Below are positions 54,806 to 62,996 of a stretch of DNA of 64,000 bases, in pieces. Position numbers and translations under genes: made by a program. Positions within the stretch are counted from its first letter, which is position 1, and every line of letters begins with the position of its first letter. The notes under the pieces are model-generated. The model was given only the letters and a program-made list of their open reading frames with translations, was not told the origin of the DNA and searched no databases. The stretch is from Flavobacteriales bacterium (GTDB lineage Bacteria > Bacteroidota > Bacteroidia > Flavobacteriales_F > PHOS-HE28): assembly GCA_030584065.1 (NCBI GenBank), contig CP129489.1, forward strand, positions 2,089,497 to 2,153,496. Direction: 5' to 3'.

Positions 54806-57800
54806 ATGCGCCCTATCCGGAGCCGCGGCCTGATCCGGCGCCTGCGGAACGCTTCTGCGGCGGCGGTGGCGATTCCCCTCCCAGCGATCGCCCAGGACTA
54901 CTTCCAGCAGCGCGTCGACTACGTGATCGAGGCCCGGCTCGACGATGAGCGGCATGTGCTGCATGCGCACGAGACCTTCGTGTACACGAACCGTGCGCCG
55001 GTGGCGCTCGACACCCTCTGGATCCACCTGTGGCCCAACGCCTACCGCGACCGCAGCACCGCGCTCTGCCAGCAGCTCGACCGCCTCGGCGACCTCTCCC
55101 TGCATTTCGCGGAAGCCGGGGATCGCGGATGGATCGACAGCCTGGATTTCCGGGTCGGCGACACGCCCGTGGCGTGGGGGCTCCATCCCCGCCATGCCGA
55201 TATCGGCTGGATCGTGCTGCCGATGCCGCTGCAGACCGGGTCGACCGTAACCGTCAGCACCCCGTTCCGCGTGAAGATCCCGGACAGCCGGTTCTCGCGC
55301 CTGGGCCACACCGGCCAGGCCTATCACCTCACGCAGTGGTATCCGAAGCCGGCCGTGTACGACCGCGACGGGTGGCACGCCATGCCCTACCTCACCCAAG
55401 GGGAGTTCTACGGCGAGTTCGGCAGCTACGATGTCACCATCACCCTGCCGGACAATTATATGGTAGGCGCCACGGGATCGCTGCAGACCGCTGAAGAGCG
55501 CGACCGGATGGACCGCATGGCCTCCCCGGATTGGCAGTACCCGGAACCCATCCTGGATCCCCGCACCGGCAAGCCGCAGCTCAACCGGTTCCCGGCCTCC
55601 TCCGCGCAGATGAAGACCCTGCGCTACGTGCAGGACGATGTGCACGATTTCGCCTGGTTCGCCGACAAGCGCTTCATCGTGCGCAAGGGCAGCGTAGCGC
55701 TGCCCCGCAGCGGCCGCACCGTCACCACCTGGGCCCTCTTCACGCCCAAGAACGCGGTGGACTGGGCCGATGCCATCACCTACGTCAATGAGAGCGTGCG
55801 GCTCTACAGCCAATGGGTGGGCGATTACCCCTATGCTTCCTGCACCGCATTGGATGGCACCATCAGCGCGGGGGGCGGCATGGAATATCCCATGGTCACC
55901 ATCATCGGCGAAGCGAGCGGGGCCGCCCTGGATGAGGTGATTGCGCACGAGGTGGGCCACAATTGGTTCTACGGGATACTCGGCAGCAATGAGCGCGACC
56001 ACGCCTGGATGGATGAGGGGCTGAACAGCTTCCTCGAGCTCCGGTACATGCGGACACGCTACCCCGGCCGGGAGTCCATCATCGCCGAGGGCATCCCCGG
56101 CTTCCTGCTGGGCGGGCGCAAAGTGGGCCAGCGCGAGGCGCTCGAGCTGGGCTATCGCCTGAATGCCCGTCGCAACCTGGACCAGCCGCTCTGCCTGCAC
56201 AGCGACGCGTTCACCTCTTCGAACTACGGCACCGGCGTGTACATGAAGACGGCGCTGGCCTTCGACCACCTGATGGCCTACCTCGGTGAGGAGGCCATGG
56301 ACAAATGCCTGCACGCCTACTTCGAGGAGTGGAAGTTCAAGCACCCGCGGCCGGAGGATCTGCGGAAGGTGTTCGAGCGGGAGAGCGGCAAGGACCTCGG
56401 ATGGGTGTTCTTAGACCTGATTGCGTCAGATCGGAAATGGGATTTGAAAGGCGAGCTCGAGCGCGATGGGCAATCGTGGTCAGCAAGATCAACCGGGCAT
56501 GCGATCCTTCCCATTCCGGTCTCCGGGTACAGTGGGGGCGACTCATTGGGAACCGTTTGGACAGAACCATACGGATTACTCGATGCGACCGTGAAACTTC
56601 CTTGGCCAGATGTGGACCGCATCCGCATCGATGCCGGCAACCGCACCCTCGACATCGACCGCCGCAACAACACCGTGCGCGCGCACGGCCTGTTCAGGCG
56701 CCGCGCCGCGCTCCGCTTCCGTCCGCTCTTCGGCCTTGAGCAGGACGATGCGCGAACCGTCTATTATGCGCCGGTGCCGGCCTGGAACGGGCACGATGGC
56801 TGGCAGGTCGGCGTGGTGGCGCACAACATGGGCTTTCCGCCCAAGCGCACCGAGTGGGTGCTGGCTCCGCTGCAGGCACTCGGCAGCGAGCGCATCGTGG
56901 GGGCTGCCCGCATCGAGCACCATTTCGACCGCATCCGGTCCAGCGTCTTCCAGAACATCCACCTCGGCCTCAGCCTGCGCTCGGCCAGCACCCTGCACGA
57001 CCACCGTGCGTCCGCCTGGTACGAGAAGGTGGCAGCCAGCATCCGATTCGACCTGAGGCGCGATCCACTGACGAAGCCCTGGAGCCATAGCATCGCCTTG
57101 CGCGGCGTGCGGCTCTACAGCGCCGCGGAGGTGGTCGGCACCGACGGTGCGCTATACGCCTATCGCACCTGGGATGATTACCTGGAGCTGCGCCATACCG
57201 CGACGGATACGCGCAAGCTGCACCCCACTGCGATCACCACCGCGCTCACCGCCGGGGAGGATTGGCTGCGCGGGAGCCTCGAGGCGGAGCAGGCCTTCGC
57301 CTACAACGCGCGCAACAAGCAGGTGCGGCTGCGCGCCTTCGCCGGCACCTTCCTCATCCAGCCCGAAGCCCTTGCTCCGCTCGAGGCCTGGCGCCTGAGC
57401 TGGGGGCCGCAGGACATGCTCTTCGATCACGCCTATTTCGAGCGCGGCGCCCGCGACCGCTTCTTCAGCCGGCAGTTCATCAAACAGCAGGGCGCCTTCA
57501 AGACGCCCATGCTCCAGGGCGGCAGCGGCAGCTGGCTGGTGGCCTTCAATGCCGAGATCGACTTCCCCTTCAAGTTCCCGCTCGCCGCCTTCGCCAGCGC
57601 AGGCTGGGCCCCGGTCACCACCGTCACGTCCGAAGGCCGCAGCGAAGGCACCGCCGGCTATGCGGAAGCCGGTATCGGCATGCCCCTGGTGAAGGACATG
57701 CTGGAGGTGTGGGTCCCGCTCTACGTCTCCGGCCGCATCGCGGATGAGGAGGCCTTCCTGCGCCGCGGCATCGGCGACCGCATCCGCTTCGTGCTGGCCC

Positions 57801-57847
57801 TGCACCAGCTGGACCCCACGCGGATCATGCGCCGCATCCGGCCCTAG
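54806..57847 (+). CDS. Exported M1-family metallopeptidase
   Basis: The protein is 1013 residues from the ATG at 54806. A short basic/hydrophobic leader (RGLIRRLRNASAAAVAIPLP) ends near IAQDYF and is probably a signal peptide. The M1 catalytic site is HEVGH (381-385) with Glu404 18 residues on (MDEGLNSF), and the exopeptidase-type motif is SAGGGMEYPM. A long C-terminal part (about residues 620-1013) looks strand-rich and may form a barrel-like or Ig-like region. It probably cleaves peptides at the cell envelope. DNA 56410-56605 uses codons unlike the rest of the gene. Confidence 0.88.
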   Translation: MRPIRSRGLIRRLRNASAAAVAIPLPAIAQDYFQQRVDYVIEARLDDERHVLHAHETFVYTNRAPVALDTLWIHLWPNAYRDRSTALCQQLDRLGDLSLHFAEAGDRGWIDSLDFRVGDTPVAWGLHPRHADIGWIVLPMPLQTGSTVTVSTPFRVKIPDSRFSRLGHTGQAYHLTQWYPKPAVYDRDGWHAMPYLTQGEFYGEFGSYDVTITLPDNYMVGATGSLQTAEERDRMDRMASPDWQYPEPILDPRTGKPQLNRFPASSAQMKTLRYVQDDVHDFAWFADKRFIVRKGSVALPRSGRTVTTWALFTPKNAVDWADAITYVNESVRLYSQWVGDYPYASCTALDGTISAGGGMEYPMVTIIGEASGAALDEVIAHEVGHNWFYGILGSNERDHAWMDEGLNSFLELRYMRTRYPGRESIIAEGIPGFLLGGRKVGQREALELGYRLNARRNLDQPLCLHSDAFTSSNYGTGVYMKTALAFDHLMAYLGEEAMDKCLHAYFEEWKFKHPRPEDLRKVFERESGKDLGWVFLDLIASDRKWDLKGELERDGQSWSARSTGHAILPIPVSGYSGGDSLGTVWTEPYGLLDATVKLPWPDVDRIRIDAGNRTLDIDRRNNTVRAHGLFRRRAALRFRPLFGLEQDDARTVYYAPVPAWNGHDGWQVGVVAHNMGFPPKRTEWVLAPLQALGSERIVGAARIEHHFDRIRSSVFQNIHLGLSLRSASTLHDHRASAWYEKVAASIRFDLRRDPLTKPWSHSIALRGVRLYSAAEVVGTDGALYAYRTWDDYLELRHTATDTRKLHPTAITTALTAGEDWLRGSLEAEQAFAYNARNKQVRLRAFAGTFLIQPEALAPLEAWRLSWGPQDMLFDHAYFERGARDRFFSRQFIKQQGAFKTPMLQGGSGSWLVAFNAEIDFPFKFPLAAFASAGWAPVTTVTSEGRSEGTAGYAEAGIGMPLVKDMLEVWVPLYVSGRIADEEAFLRRGIGDRIRFVLALHQLDPTRIMRRIRP

Positions 57848-57861
57848 CCCGCCCACGGGCC

Positions 57862-58695
57862 ATGGCTGCCCGACTTGCACGACCTTCGCAGCGCATGCAG
57901 GCCGGCCAGCGCATCCACTTCCTCAGCGACTTCCACCTCGGGGTCCCTGATGCAGCGAGCAGCCTGGCGCGCGAGAAGCGCATCTGCGCCTTCCTGGATG
58001 AGGCGGCCAAGGATGCCGCGGAGATCCACCTGCTCGGGGACCTGTTCGACTTCTGGTTCGAGTGGAGGAAGGCCGTGCCGCGCGGGCATGTGCGGCTGCT
58101 GGGCAAGATGGCCGAGCTCACCGACCGCGGCATCCCCGTGCACCTCCACATCGGCAACCACGACATGTGGATCTTCGACTATGTGCCGACGGAGACGGGG
58201 GGGATCGTGCACCGCGAGCCCATCGTGCGCGAGTGGAACGGCAAGCGCTTCCTGATCGGCCACGGCGATGGCCTGGGCCCGGGCGACCACGGCTACAAGC
58301 TGATCAAGGCCGTGTTCCGCAACCCCGTGTGCCAGTGGCTCTTCGCACGGCTGCATCCCAACTTCGCCATCGCCATGGCCGAATTCTGGAGCGGCCAGAG
58401 CCGGAAGAAGAGCTATGCCAACGACCGCAAGTGGCTGGGCGCCGAACAGGAGTGGCTGGTGCAGCATTGCCGCGAGGTGCTGAGGACCGAGCGCTTCGAC
58501 TACATGGTCTTCGGCCACCGCCACCTCCCCATCGACATGGAGATCGCTCCAGGGTCTCGCTACGTGAACCTCGGCGATTGGATCAGCTACTTCACCTACG
58601 CCACCTTCGATGGGCAGGAGCTGAAGCTGATGAGGCGCACCAGCGATGGCCCCTTGAGCGGGGATGCGCGGATCACGGGTGGGCCGGCGGTGTGA
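57862..58695 (+). CDS. UDP-2,3-diacylglucosamine hydrolase (LpxH-like metallophosphoesterase)
   Basis: This 277-residue calcineurin-type phosphoesterase has metal-binding motifs SDFHLG (residues about 22-27), LLGDLFDFWFEW, HIGNHDMW, the LIGHGDGLGPGD block and FGHRHLP. This matches LpxH-type enzymes of lipid A synthesis, and lpxK is also in the window. An internal ATG at 57895 (MQAGQRIHFLSDFHLG) would drop the first 11 basic residues and is a credible alternative start. It begins 14 bp after the M1 peptidase stop. Confidence 0.83.
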   Translation: MAARLARPSQRMQAGQRIHFLSDFHLGVPDAASSLAREKRICAFLDEAAKDAAEIHLLGDLFDFWFEWRKAVPRGHVRLLGKMAELTDRGIPVHLHIGNHDMWIFDYVPTETGGIVHREPIVREWNGKRFLIGHGDGLGPGDHGYKLIKAVFRNPVCQWLFARLHPNFAIAMAEFWSGQSRKKSYANDRKWLGAEQEWLVQHCREVLRTERFDYMVFGHRHLPIDMEIAPGSRYVNLGDWISYFTYATFDGQELKLMRRTSDGPLSGDARITGGPAV

Positions 58696-58702
58696 AGCTG
58701 TC

Positions 58703-58792
58703 AGTAGGCAGTCCGCAGTATGCAGTTGGCAGCATGCAGATGGCCATGTCGCAGAATGCCGACTGCCTACTGCGTATTGCGGACTGCCTAGT
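58703..58792. repeat. Imperfect inverted repeat between convergent genes
   Basis: The arm at 58703-58732 and the reverse complement of 58763-58792 agree at 26 of 30 positions; two of the differences are G-U compatible. The arms are built from short AGTAGGCAGT/CCGCAGTATGC units. The element separates the LpxH-like gene (ends 58695) from gapdh (ends 58788) and overlaps the last 5 bases of gapdh, including its TAG stop. It could act as a bidirectional terminator and looks like a dispersed intergenic repeat. Confidence 0.8.
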
Positions 58793-59786
58793 GCTTGGAA
58801 GCCCCCAGCTTCACCACCAGGTCCACCAAACGGCTGCTGTAGCCGTACTCGTTGTCGTACCAGCCCATCACCTTCACCATGTTGCCCACCACGCTGGTGA
58901 GCTGCGCATCGAAGATGCAGCTGTGCGGATCGCCCACGATGTCCACGCTCACGATGGGGTCCTCCGTGTAGCGCAGTATGCCCTTGAGCCTGCCCTCCGC
59001 GAGCGACCTGAAGTAGGCGTTGATCTCGTCGGCTGACTTGAGGTCCTTCACGCGGCAGGTGATGTCGGTGATGGAGCCATCGGGCACGGGCACGCGGATG
59101 CCACCGCCGCCCAGGCGGCCATCGAGCTCGGGGAAGATGCGTGTGATGGCCTTGGCCGCACCGGTGGTGGTGGGCACCATGCTCACCGTGGCGGCGCGCG
59201 CCCGGCGCAGGTCCTTGTGCGGCGCATCATGCAGGCGCTGGTCGCCGGTGAAGCTGTGCACGGTGGTGATGAAGCCGTCCTCGATGCCGCAGAGCTCCTG
59301 GATGCCCAGGATCATGGGCGCGGCGCAGTTGGTGGTGCAGCTCGCGTTGCTGATGATGGGCTCGTCGCCCTTCAGGATGCGGTCGTTCACGCCCAGCACC
59401 ACGCTGGGGATGTCGGCATCCTTGGCAGGCGCGGAGAGGATCACGCGCTTCGCGCCGGCGCTCAGGTGCGCACCGGCTGATGCGCGGGTGAGGAAGTGGC
59501 CCGTGCTCTCGATGACCGCATCGATGCCGAGCGCCTTCCACGGCAGTGCGGAGGGATCCTTCGCTGCAAAGGCCTTCACGCTGCGCCTGCCCAGATGAAG
59601 GTGCTCCTCATCATGGCCAACGTCCCCAGGATAGACGCCGTGCACCGAATCGTACTTGAACAGGTGGGCGAGCGTGCGGTTGTCCGTGAGGTCGTTCACG
59701 GCCACCAGCTCCACATCGTTCCGCTGCAGGAGCAGGCGCGCGGTGACACGTCCGATGCGGCCGAATCCGTTGATGGCGATCCTCAT
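58788..59786 (-). CDS. gap: Glyceraldehyde-3-phosphate dehydrogenase
   Basis: The 332-residue protein has the Rossmann start MRIAINGFGRIGRVTARLLL, Asp32 in VAVNDLTD (NAD preference), catalytic Cys150 in SNASCTTNC and His177 (TTVHSFTGDQR). Other conserved parts are RRARAATVSMVPTTTGAAKA, RVPVPDGSITDITC and WYDNEYGYSSRLVDL. It acts in glycolysis/gluconeogenesis. The last codons and stop lie within the inverted repeat at 58703-58792. Upstream, a second inverted repeat separates it from lipA. Confidence 0.96.
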   Translation of the reverse strand: MRIAINGFGRIGRVTARLLLQRNDVELVAVNDLTDNRTLAHLFKYDSVHGVYPGDVGHDEEHLHLGRRSVKAFAAKDPSALPWKALGIDAVIESTGHFLTRASAGAHLSAGAKRVILSAPAKDADIPSVVLGVNDRILKGDEPIISNASCTTNCAAPMILGIQELCGIEDGFITTVHSFTGDQRLHDAPHKDLRRARAATVSMVPTTTGAAKAITRIFPELDGRLGGGGIRVPVPDGSITDITCRVKDLKSADEINAYFRSLAEGRLKGILRYTEDPIVSVDIVGDPHSCIFDAQLTSVVGNMVKVMGWYDNEYGYSSRLVDLVVKLGASKH

Positions 59787-59828
59787 GGGTTTGGTGCTTG
59801 TGTGGTCGGATCAGGGTTGTCAGGGCAC

Positions 59829-59889
59829 GGTTGTCCGCTGTCGGCTGTCGGTCGGCTGACGGACAGCCGACAACGGTCCACGGACAACC
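59829..59889. repeat. Two-part inverted repeat between lipA and gapdh
   Basis: The outer arms GGTTGTCCG (59829-59837) and 59881-59889, and the inner arms TGTCGGCTGTC (59839-59849) and 59862-59872, are exact complements. The sequence is rich in CGGCTGTC/TCGGTCGG units. It could terminate lipA transcription or be a dispersed repeat. Confidence 0.75.
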
Positions 59890-59894
59890 CCATC

Positions 59895-60767
59895 TCAGAA
59901 CATGTGCTTCTCCGCGTGGTAGCTGCTGCGAACCAATGGTCCGCTCTCCACATAGCGGAAGCCCTTGGCCAGCCCGATCTCCTTGAACCGGGCGAAGCGG
60001 TCAGGGTGTACGAACTCCGCCACGGGCAGATGCTCCTTGGTGGGCTGCAGGTACTGCCCCAGGGTGAGGATGTCCACGCCCACGCTGCGCAGGTCGTCCA
60101 TGGCCTCGAGCACCTCCTGCTCGCTCTCGCCGAGCCCGAGCATGATGCCGCTCTTGGTGCGCAGACCGGCGCGCTTGGCGCGCATGAGCACCTCGAGGCT
60201 GCGGTCGTACTTGGCCTGGATGCGCACCTCCTTGGTGAGGCGGCGCACGGTCTCCAGGTTGTGGCTGAGGATCTCGGGCGCGGCATCGAGCACCACCTGC
60301 AGGTTCTCCCATTTCCCTTGGAAGTCGGGGATAAGGGTCTCCATGGTGGTGCCCGGGCTGCGGCGGCGGATGGCGCGTATGGTCCTGGCCCAGATGTCGC
60401 TGCCGCCATCCTTCAGGTCGTCGCGGTCCACGCTGGTGATCACGCAGTGCTTCACGCCCATCAGCTCCACGCTGCGGGCCACGCGCGCGGGCTCGAAGGG
60501 GTCCACGGCCTCGGGCCGGCCGGTGGCCACGGCACAGAAGCCGCAGCTGCGGGTGCACACGTTGCCCAGGATCATGAAGGTGGCGGTGCCGGCGCCCCAG
60601 CATTCGCCCATGTTGGGGCAGTTTCCGCTCTGGCAGATGGTGTGGAGCTTGTGCTCGCCCACGATGCCGGCCACCTTGCGGTAATTCTCGCCGGTGGGGA
60701 GCCTCACGCGCAGCCAATCCGGCTTCCGCACGCGCTCAACGGGTTCCGCGATGGTCTCTTCGCTCAT
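59895..60767 (-). CDS. lipA: Lipoyl synthase
   Basis: The protein is 290 residues from the ATG at 60767. Auxiliary-cluster cysteines are C45, C50 and C56 ([12 protein letters not shown]), the radical-SAM cluster is C71, C75 and C78 (CTRSCGFC), and the C-terminal RSSYHA serine motif is present. It inserts sulfur into octanoyl groups to make lipoate. lipB is not nearby. The ATG overlaps the stop of the upstream exported protein by 4 bp (ATGA), so translation is coupled. A 5'-extended frame to 60998 was rejected. Confidence 0.96.
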   Translation of the reverse strand: MSEETIAEPVERVRKPDWLRVRLPTGENYRKVAGIVGEHKLHTICQSGNCPNMGECWGAGTATFMILGNVCTRSCGFCAVATGRPEAVDPFEPARVARSVELMGVKHCVITSVDRDDLKDGGSDIWARTIRAIRRRSPGTTMETLIPDFQGKWENLQVVLDAAPEILSHNLETVRRLTKEVRIQAKYDRSLEVLMRAKRAGLRTKSGIMLGLGESEQEVLEAMDDLRSVGVDILTLGQYLQPTKEHLPVAEFVHPDRFARFKEIGLAKGFRYVESGPLVRSSYHAEKHMF

Positions 60768-61519
60768 TGCACGTACTTCTTGCCGAACTGGATGGCGATA
60801 TAGAACTCCAGGAAGAACTGCTTGTTCTCCACCCCCTCCAGTTCCGCCATGATGGGCACCGTGACCGGGAAGGCATCCATGGTGGCGCCCACCTCGATGG
60901 CCTTGATGCCGGTGGTGTGCCCGGAATACTCGAAGTTGAGCGCAGCCCGGCCGAAGACGCCGGGGCGCAGGCTCGTCTCGGCCAGCCCGTTGAGCCATGA
61001 TGCCCGGCCATAGATGTTCTGCACATTGTGCACGGCCGGATCGTACCGCTCGATGACGAAGGTCTCGTAGGGGATGTTGTCAGGCTTGCCGATCTCCAGA
61101 TACACCGGCTTGAGGAACCCGATGGAAGGGCCGATGCCCCAGAGGTAATTGAGCTCGACGCCCGAGCGCCGGATCTTGTCGGTGATCTGCACTTTGCGGC
61201 CGTAAGTGGGGCGCAGTATCACGAAGGCGTTCGCCTTGCCGTAGAAGTAGCCCCGGGAGTCCTCGTAGTAGGGGTTGAAGCTCTTCACCTCCTTGGGGTG
61301 CTTCATGCTTACCACCTCCACGCTCAGCAACCGGCGGTCCGTTGCGGTTCGGTACTTCGCATGGTGGAAGTGGGCGCCCCAGCCGTCGCCGTGGAGCATG
61401 AATCCGCCGTAGATCTCCCTGCGGAAGGGCACGCGGGTCTCCTCGTAGATGGTCTGCTGCGCCAGCGCAGGGCATGCCGTCACCAGCAGGAAGGCGAGCA
61501 GAGCGGACCGGAACGGCAT
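60764..61519 (-). CDS. Exported protein of unknown function coupled to lipA
   Basis: The 251-residue protein has a signal peptide (about residues 1-21, ending CPALAQQ). The mature part has many alternating strands ([57 protein letters not shown]), which fits a small outer-membrane beta-barrel. No family is recognised. It overlaps lipA by 4 bp (ATGA). A -7 box lies 8 bp upstream of the start, so the leader would be very short. Confidence 0.7.
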   Translation of the reverse strand: MPFRSALLAFLLVTACPALAQQTIYEETRVPFRREIYGGFMLHGDGWGAHFHHAKYRTATDRRLLSVEVVSMKHPKEVKSFNPYYEDSRGYFYGKANAFVILRPTYGRKVQITDKIRRSGVELNYLWGIGPSIGFLKPVYLEIGKPDNIPYETFVIERYDPAVHNVQNIYGRASWLNGLAETSLRPGVFGRAALNFEYSGHTTGIKAIEVGATMDAFPVTVPIMAELEGVENKQFFLEFYIAIQFGKKYVQ

Positions 61520-61527
61520 GGGTGAAC

Positions 61528-61535
61528 AAAGCTAA
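61528..61535 (-). promoter_or_regulatory. -7 box of the exported protein-lipA transcript
   Basis: On the minus strand TAGCTTTG is an exact TAnnTTTG match ending 8 nt before the start codon at 61519. No TTTG lies at the -33 distance. Confidence 0.5.
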
Positions 61536-61581
61536 GCCATCGGCGACCGGTGCACCTACCTTGGCACCGACCCGCCCGACC

Positions 61582-61989
61582 ATGGATACCGCCATCATCA
61601 CCCACCTCGGCGAACTGCGGACCGAGGCCCTGCACGTGCGCAGCGGACAGCGTTTCGTCACCGACGCCCCGGTGGACAACAAGGGCCGGGGCGAGGCCTT
61701 TTCCCCCACGGACCTCCTGGCCACCGCCCTGGCCACCTGCATGCTCACCACGATGGACATCGTGGCCCGCGACAACGGGATCGAGCTGACGGGCATGACG
61801 GCCCACGTGGTGAAGCACATGGCCTCAGGCCCCCGGAGGGTGCAGCGGGTGGAGGTGCGCATCGCCCTCGATGGCGCGCGGCTGAGCCCCGCCGACCGCG
61901 CGCTCATGGAGCGCACCGCGCACGGCTGCCCGGTGGCGATGAGCGTGCACCCCGACCTGGTGCAGGAGGTGAGCTTCACCTATCGCTGA
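61582..61989 (+). CDS. OsmC/Ohr-family protein
   Basis: The protein is 135 residues from the ATG at 61582 (MDTAIITHLGELRTEALHVR). The family core is visible: FSPTDLLATALATCMLTTMD with C53, and RTAHGCPVAMSVHPDL with C116. The two cysteines reduce organic or fatty-acid hydroperoxides in Ohr/OsmC enzymes. It is divergent from the exported protein gene. OsmC and Ohr are not separated by the visible motifs. Confidence 0.87.
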   Translation: MDTAIITHLGELRTEALHVRSGQRFVTDAPVDNKGRGEAFSPTDLLATALATCMLTTMDIVARDNGIELTGMTAHVVKHMASGPRRVQRVEVRIALDGARLSPADRALMERTAHGCPVAMSVHPDLVQEVSFTYR

Positions 61990-61997
61990 AAACAGGT

Positions 61998-62022
61998 AAG
62001 CCCGGACCGATGGTCCGGGCTT
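61998..62022. terminator. Bidirectional hairpin between osmC-type gene and small lipoprotein gene
   Basis: AAGCCCGGACC (61998-62008) and its exact complement (62012-62022) form an 11-bp stem with a 3-nt loop between convergent gene ends at 61989 and 62049. Confidence 0.8.
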
Positions 62023-62048
62023 CGATCTCCGACGGGGATAGGCGCCGC

Positions 62049-62177
62049 TCAGCAGGCCTTTTCGGCGGGCACCTTGGCCACCTTGCCATAAGCCGGGCAG
62101 GAGTGGGTGCTGCCGCAGGAGGCGAGCAGCATGCCGCCCACCGCGATCACCGCCAATACAAGAAGCGCCTTTTTCAT
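62049..62177 (-). CDS. Tiny lipoprotein (42 aa)
   Basis: The reading frame from ATG 62177 encodes a 42-residue lipoprotein: a positively charged start (MKKALLVLAVIAVGG), the lipobox LLASC, then GSTHSCPAYGKVAKVPAEKAC. The predicted mature lipoprotein has only about 22 residues. Similar tiny lipoproteins with a CPAYG-like motif are, to my memory, frequent in Bacteroidota, with no known function. A perfect -7 box lies upstream at 62231-62238 and a strong hairpin lies downstream. Confidence 0.75.
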   Translation of the reverse strand: MKKALLVLAVIAVGGMLLASCGSTHSCPAYGKVAKVPAEKAC

Positions 62178-62230
62178 CGTTGCGTGGTTTGTGTCCGGTG
62201 ATTAGGACCTTTGAACGCCTGTCTTGCGGT

Positions 62231-62238
62231 CAAATTTA
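62231..62238 (-). promoter_or_regulatory. -7 box of the tiny lipoprotein gene
   Basis: On the minus strand TAAATTTG is an exact TAnnTTTG match, 53 bp upstream of the lipoprotein start. Confidence 0.5.
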
Positions 62239-62291
62239 GCCCGTCGAACGGACGAGCCGTGGAAATGTTTCAACAAGCAGGCCTGTAATCC

Positions 62292-62996
62292 GTGAATTCC
62301 TCCACCCTGCCTGATAACGCCGAGCGCCGCCCGAATATTGGCGAGGGCTGGCACCGTGCACTGGAGGGCGAGTTCAACGCGCCCTACTTCAGCGAGTTGA
62401 AGGCCTTCCTGGAAGCGGAACTGCGCCAGTACGCGGTGTTTCCGCGCGGCCGCGACATCTTCAACGCCTTCAACTCCACGCCTTTCGAAGCCGTGAAGGT
62501 GGTGATCCTGGGCCAGGACCCTTACCACGGCCCCGGACAAGCCCACGGCCTCTGCTTCTCGGTGCCCAAGGGCATCGCCCCGCCGCCTTCGCTGCAGAAC
62601 ATCTTCGCCGAGCTCGAACGCGACCTGGGACTGGGGAGGCCACCCCACGGCGACCTCTCCTCCTGGGCCGGCCAGGGCGTGCTGCTGCTCAATGCCACCC
62701 TCACGGTGCGGGCCGACCAAGCCGGATCGCACCAGGGCCGCGGATGGGAGCGCTTCACGGACGCCGCCATCCAGCGGCTTTCGGAGCGGCAGGAGGGCAT
62801 CGTCTTCCTGCTCTGGGGCCGCTTCGCGCAGCAGAAGGAGGGCCTGATCGACCATGAGCGGCACTATGTGCTGAAGGCCCCCCACCCCTCTCCCCTTTCC
62901 GCCCACCGGGGCTTCATCGGCTGCGGCCACTTCAGTCAGGCCAACGAGCTCCTGGCGGCGCAGGGCAAAGCGACGATCGATTGGCGGCTGCCATGA
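62292..62996 (+). CDS. ung: Uracil-DNA glycosylase
   Basis: The 234-residue protein begins at the GTG at 62292. Family 1 motifs are GQDPYHG with catalytic D76, the uracil-binding [14 protein letters not shown] segment, and the HPSPLS loop with H198. It excises uracil from DNA. The stop overlaps the next start by 4 bp (ATGA). No ATG fits the family N-terminus, which supports the GTG. Confidence 0.95.
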   Translation: MNSSTLPDNAERRPNIGEGWHRALEGEFNAPYFSELKAFLEAELRQYAVFPRGRDIFNAFNSTPFEAVKVVILGQDPYHGPGQAHGLCFSVPKGIAPPPSLQNIFAELERDLGLGRPPHGDLSSWAGQGVLLLNATLTVRADQAGSHQGRGWERFTDAAIQRLSERQEGIVFLLWGRFAQQKEGLIDHERHYVLKAPHPSPLSAHRGFIGCGHFSQANELLAAQGKATIDWRLP

